6,585 nt of DNA from Candidatus Atribacteria bacterium 4572_76 (GTDB lineage: Bacteria; Atribacterota; Phoenicimicrobiia; Phoenicimicrobiales; Phoenicimicrobiaceae): positions 1-6,585 of the forward strand of contig NBMG01000079.1 in assembly GCA_002084865.1 (NCBI GenBank), read 5' to 3'. Of this stretch, positions 6,526-6,585 are shown in pieces; the stretch's first letter is position 1; every line of letters begins with the position of its first letter. Both the position numbers and the translations under genes were made by a program. Under the pieces are notes generated by a model that saw only the letters and a list, made by a program, of their open reading frames with translations, was not told the origin of the DNA and made no database searches.

Positions 6526-6585
6526 CAGACCGTATTCCTTTAAAGCCGGGGTAGGAACGATAGCAGCGATGTCTTATGTTATTGG
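6422..6585 (+). pseudogene. BtpA/SgcQ-family protein fragment, N-terminus missing, cut by window end
   Basis: In the frame starting at 6422 the translation from 6434 is typical of the BtpA/SgcQ family. It reads GIEAIVKGVIQDVEKLQ, then SGGVDAIMFCNEHDRPY, then KAGVGTIAAMSYVI up to the window edge, about 50 residues. This corresponds to the first helix and second strand of a TIM-barrel. The family's usual N-terminus, with a KPVIGMVHLxPLPGxP motif of about 25-30 residues, is absent. No start codon with a ribosome-binding site is found: ATG 6341 in this frame lies within the AllA-like gene without a Shine-Dalgarno, and GTG 6458 is inside the conserved region. The frame is closed by a TAA at 6314. 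E. coli SgcQ belongs to a sugar operon and cyanobacterial BtpA affects photosystem I; the enzymatic reaction is not established to my knowledge. If the junction is an assembly artefact, the real gene is intact. Confidence 0.8.

Noticed and set aside
6526..6585. Terminator or promoter after the stop of the AllA-like frame
   Set aside because: The sequence is BtpA/SgcQ coding sequence to the window edge; no hairpin plus T-run or promoter pattern is visible.
1..6585. CRISPR arrays, tRNA or rRNA genes, insertion sequences, attachment sites
   Set aside because: No spaced direct repeats, transposase or integrase frames, or recognisable RNA genes were seen. Intergenic gaps are all 24 nt or shorter.

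Overview
The window is a tightly packed, single-direction (+ strand) stretch of an A+T-rich bacterial genome. It carries seven consecutive genes and the start of an eighth. Gaps are 9 to 24 nt, most genes have G-rich Shine-Dalgarno sequences, and no internal terminator is visible. The layout is that of a catabolic operon for a carbohydrate or polyol. Low GC, AGA/AGG codon use, a TTG start and the gene mix suggest a fermentative Firmicute-like, Atribacterota-like or Thermotogae-like bacterium. This is inference; there is no rRNA or marker gene to settle it.

Positions 1-2790 hold an RbsA/RbsBC-type sugar ABC importer: the C-terminal half of the double-ATPase protein (cut by the window start) and two different RbsC-like permeases, which probably form a heterodimeric channel. 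No solute-binding protein is in view; it may lie upstream.

Positions 2809-4399 hold a pair related to the two subunits of dihydroxyacetone kinase, DhaK and DhaL. The DhaK-like protein keeps the covalent substrate His and the two acid/base residues. It has changed other active-site positions (GHEP to GHLP, KNYTGD to GNYGGD). The DhaL-like protein lacks the whole Asp-rich Mg-ATP loop and has lost the GGASG nucleotide motif, although the rest aligns without gaps. It is hard to see how this pair could be a normal Dha kinase. It looks like a repurposed carbonyl-binding complex and is the most interesting biology here.

Positions 4419-5972 encode an intact FGGY carbohydrate kinase, the likely real kinase of the pathway.

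Positions 5995-6585 hold a ureidoglycolate-lyase (AllA/cupin) homologue followed by a BtpA/SgcQ-family TIM-barrel protein. The two are joined abnormally: the AllA-like C-terminus and the BtpA N-terminus are both missing. They meet at about 6421-6436, in a stretch that reads as plausible AllA sequence in one frame and plausible BtpA sequence in another. This points to a deletion or an assembly collapse.

Together the genes suggest import of a sugar or polyol, phosphorylation by the FGGY kinase, and further conversion by the DhaK/DhaL-like pair, the AllA-like protein and the BtpA-like protein. The substrate cannot be read from the sequence.
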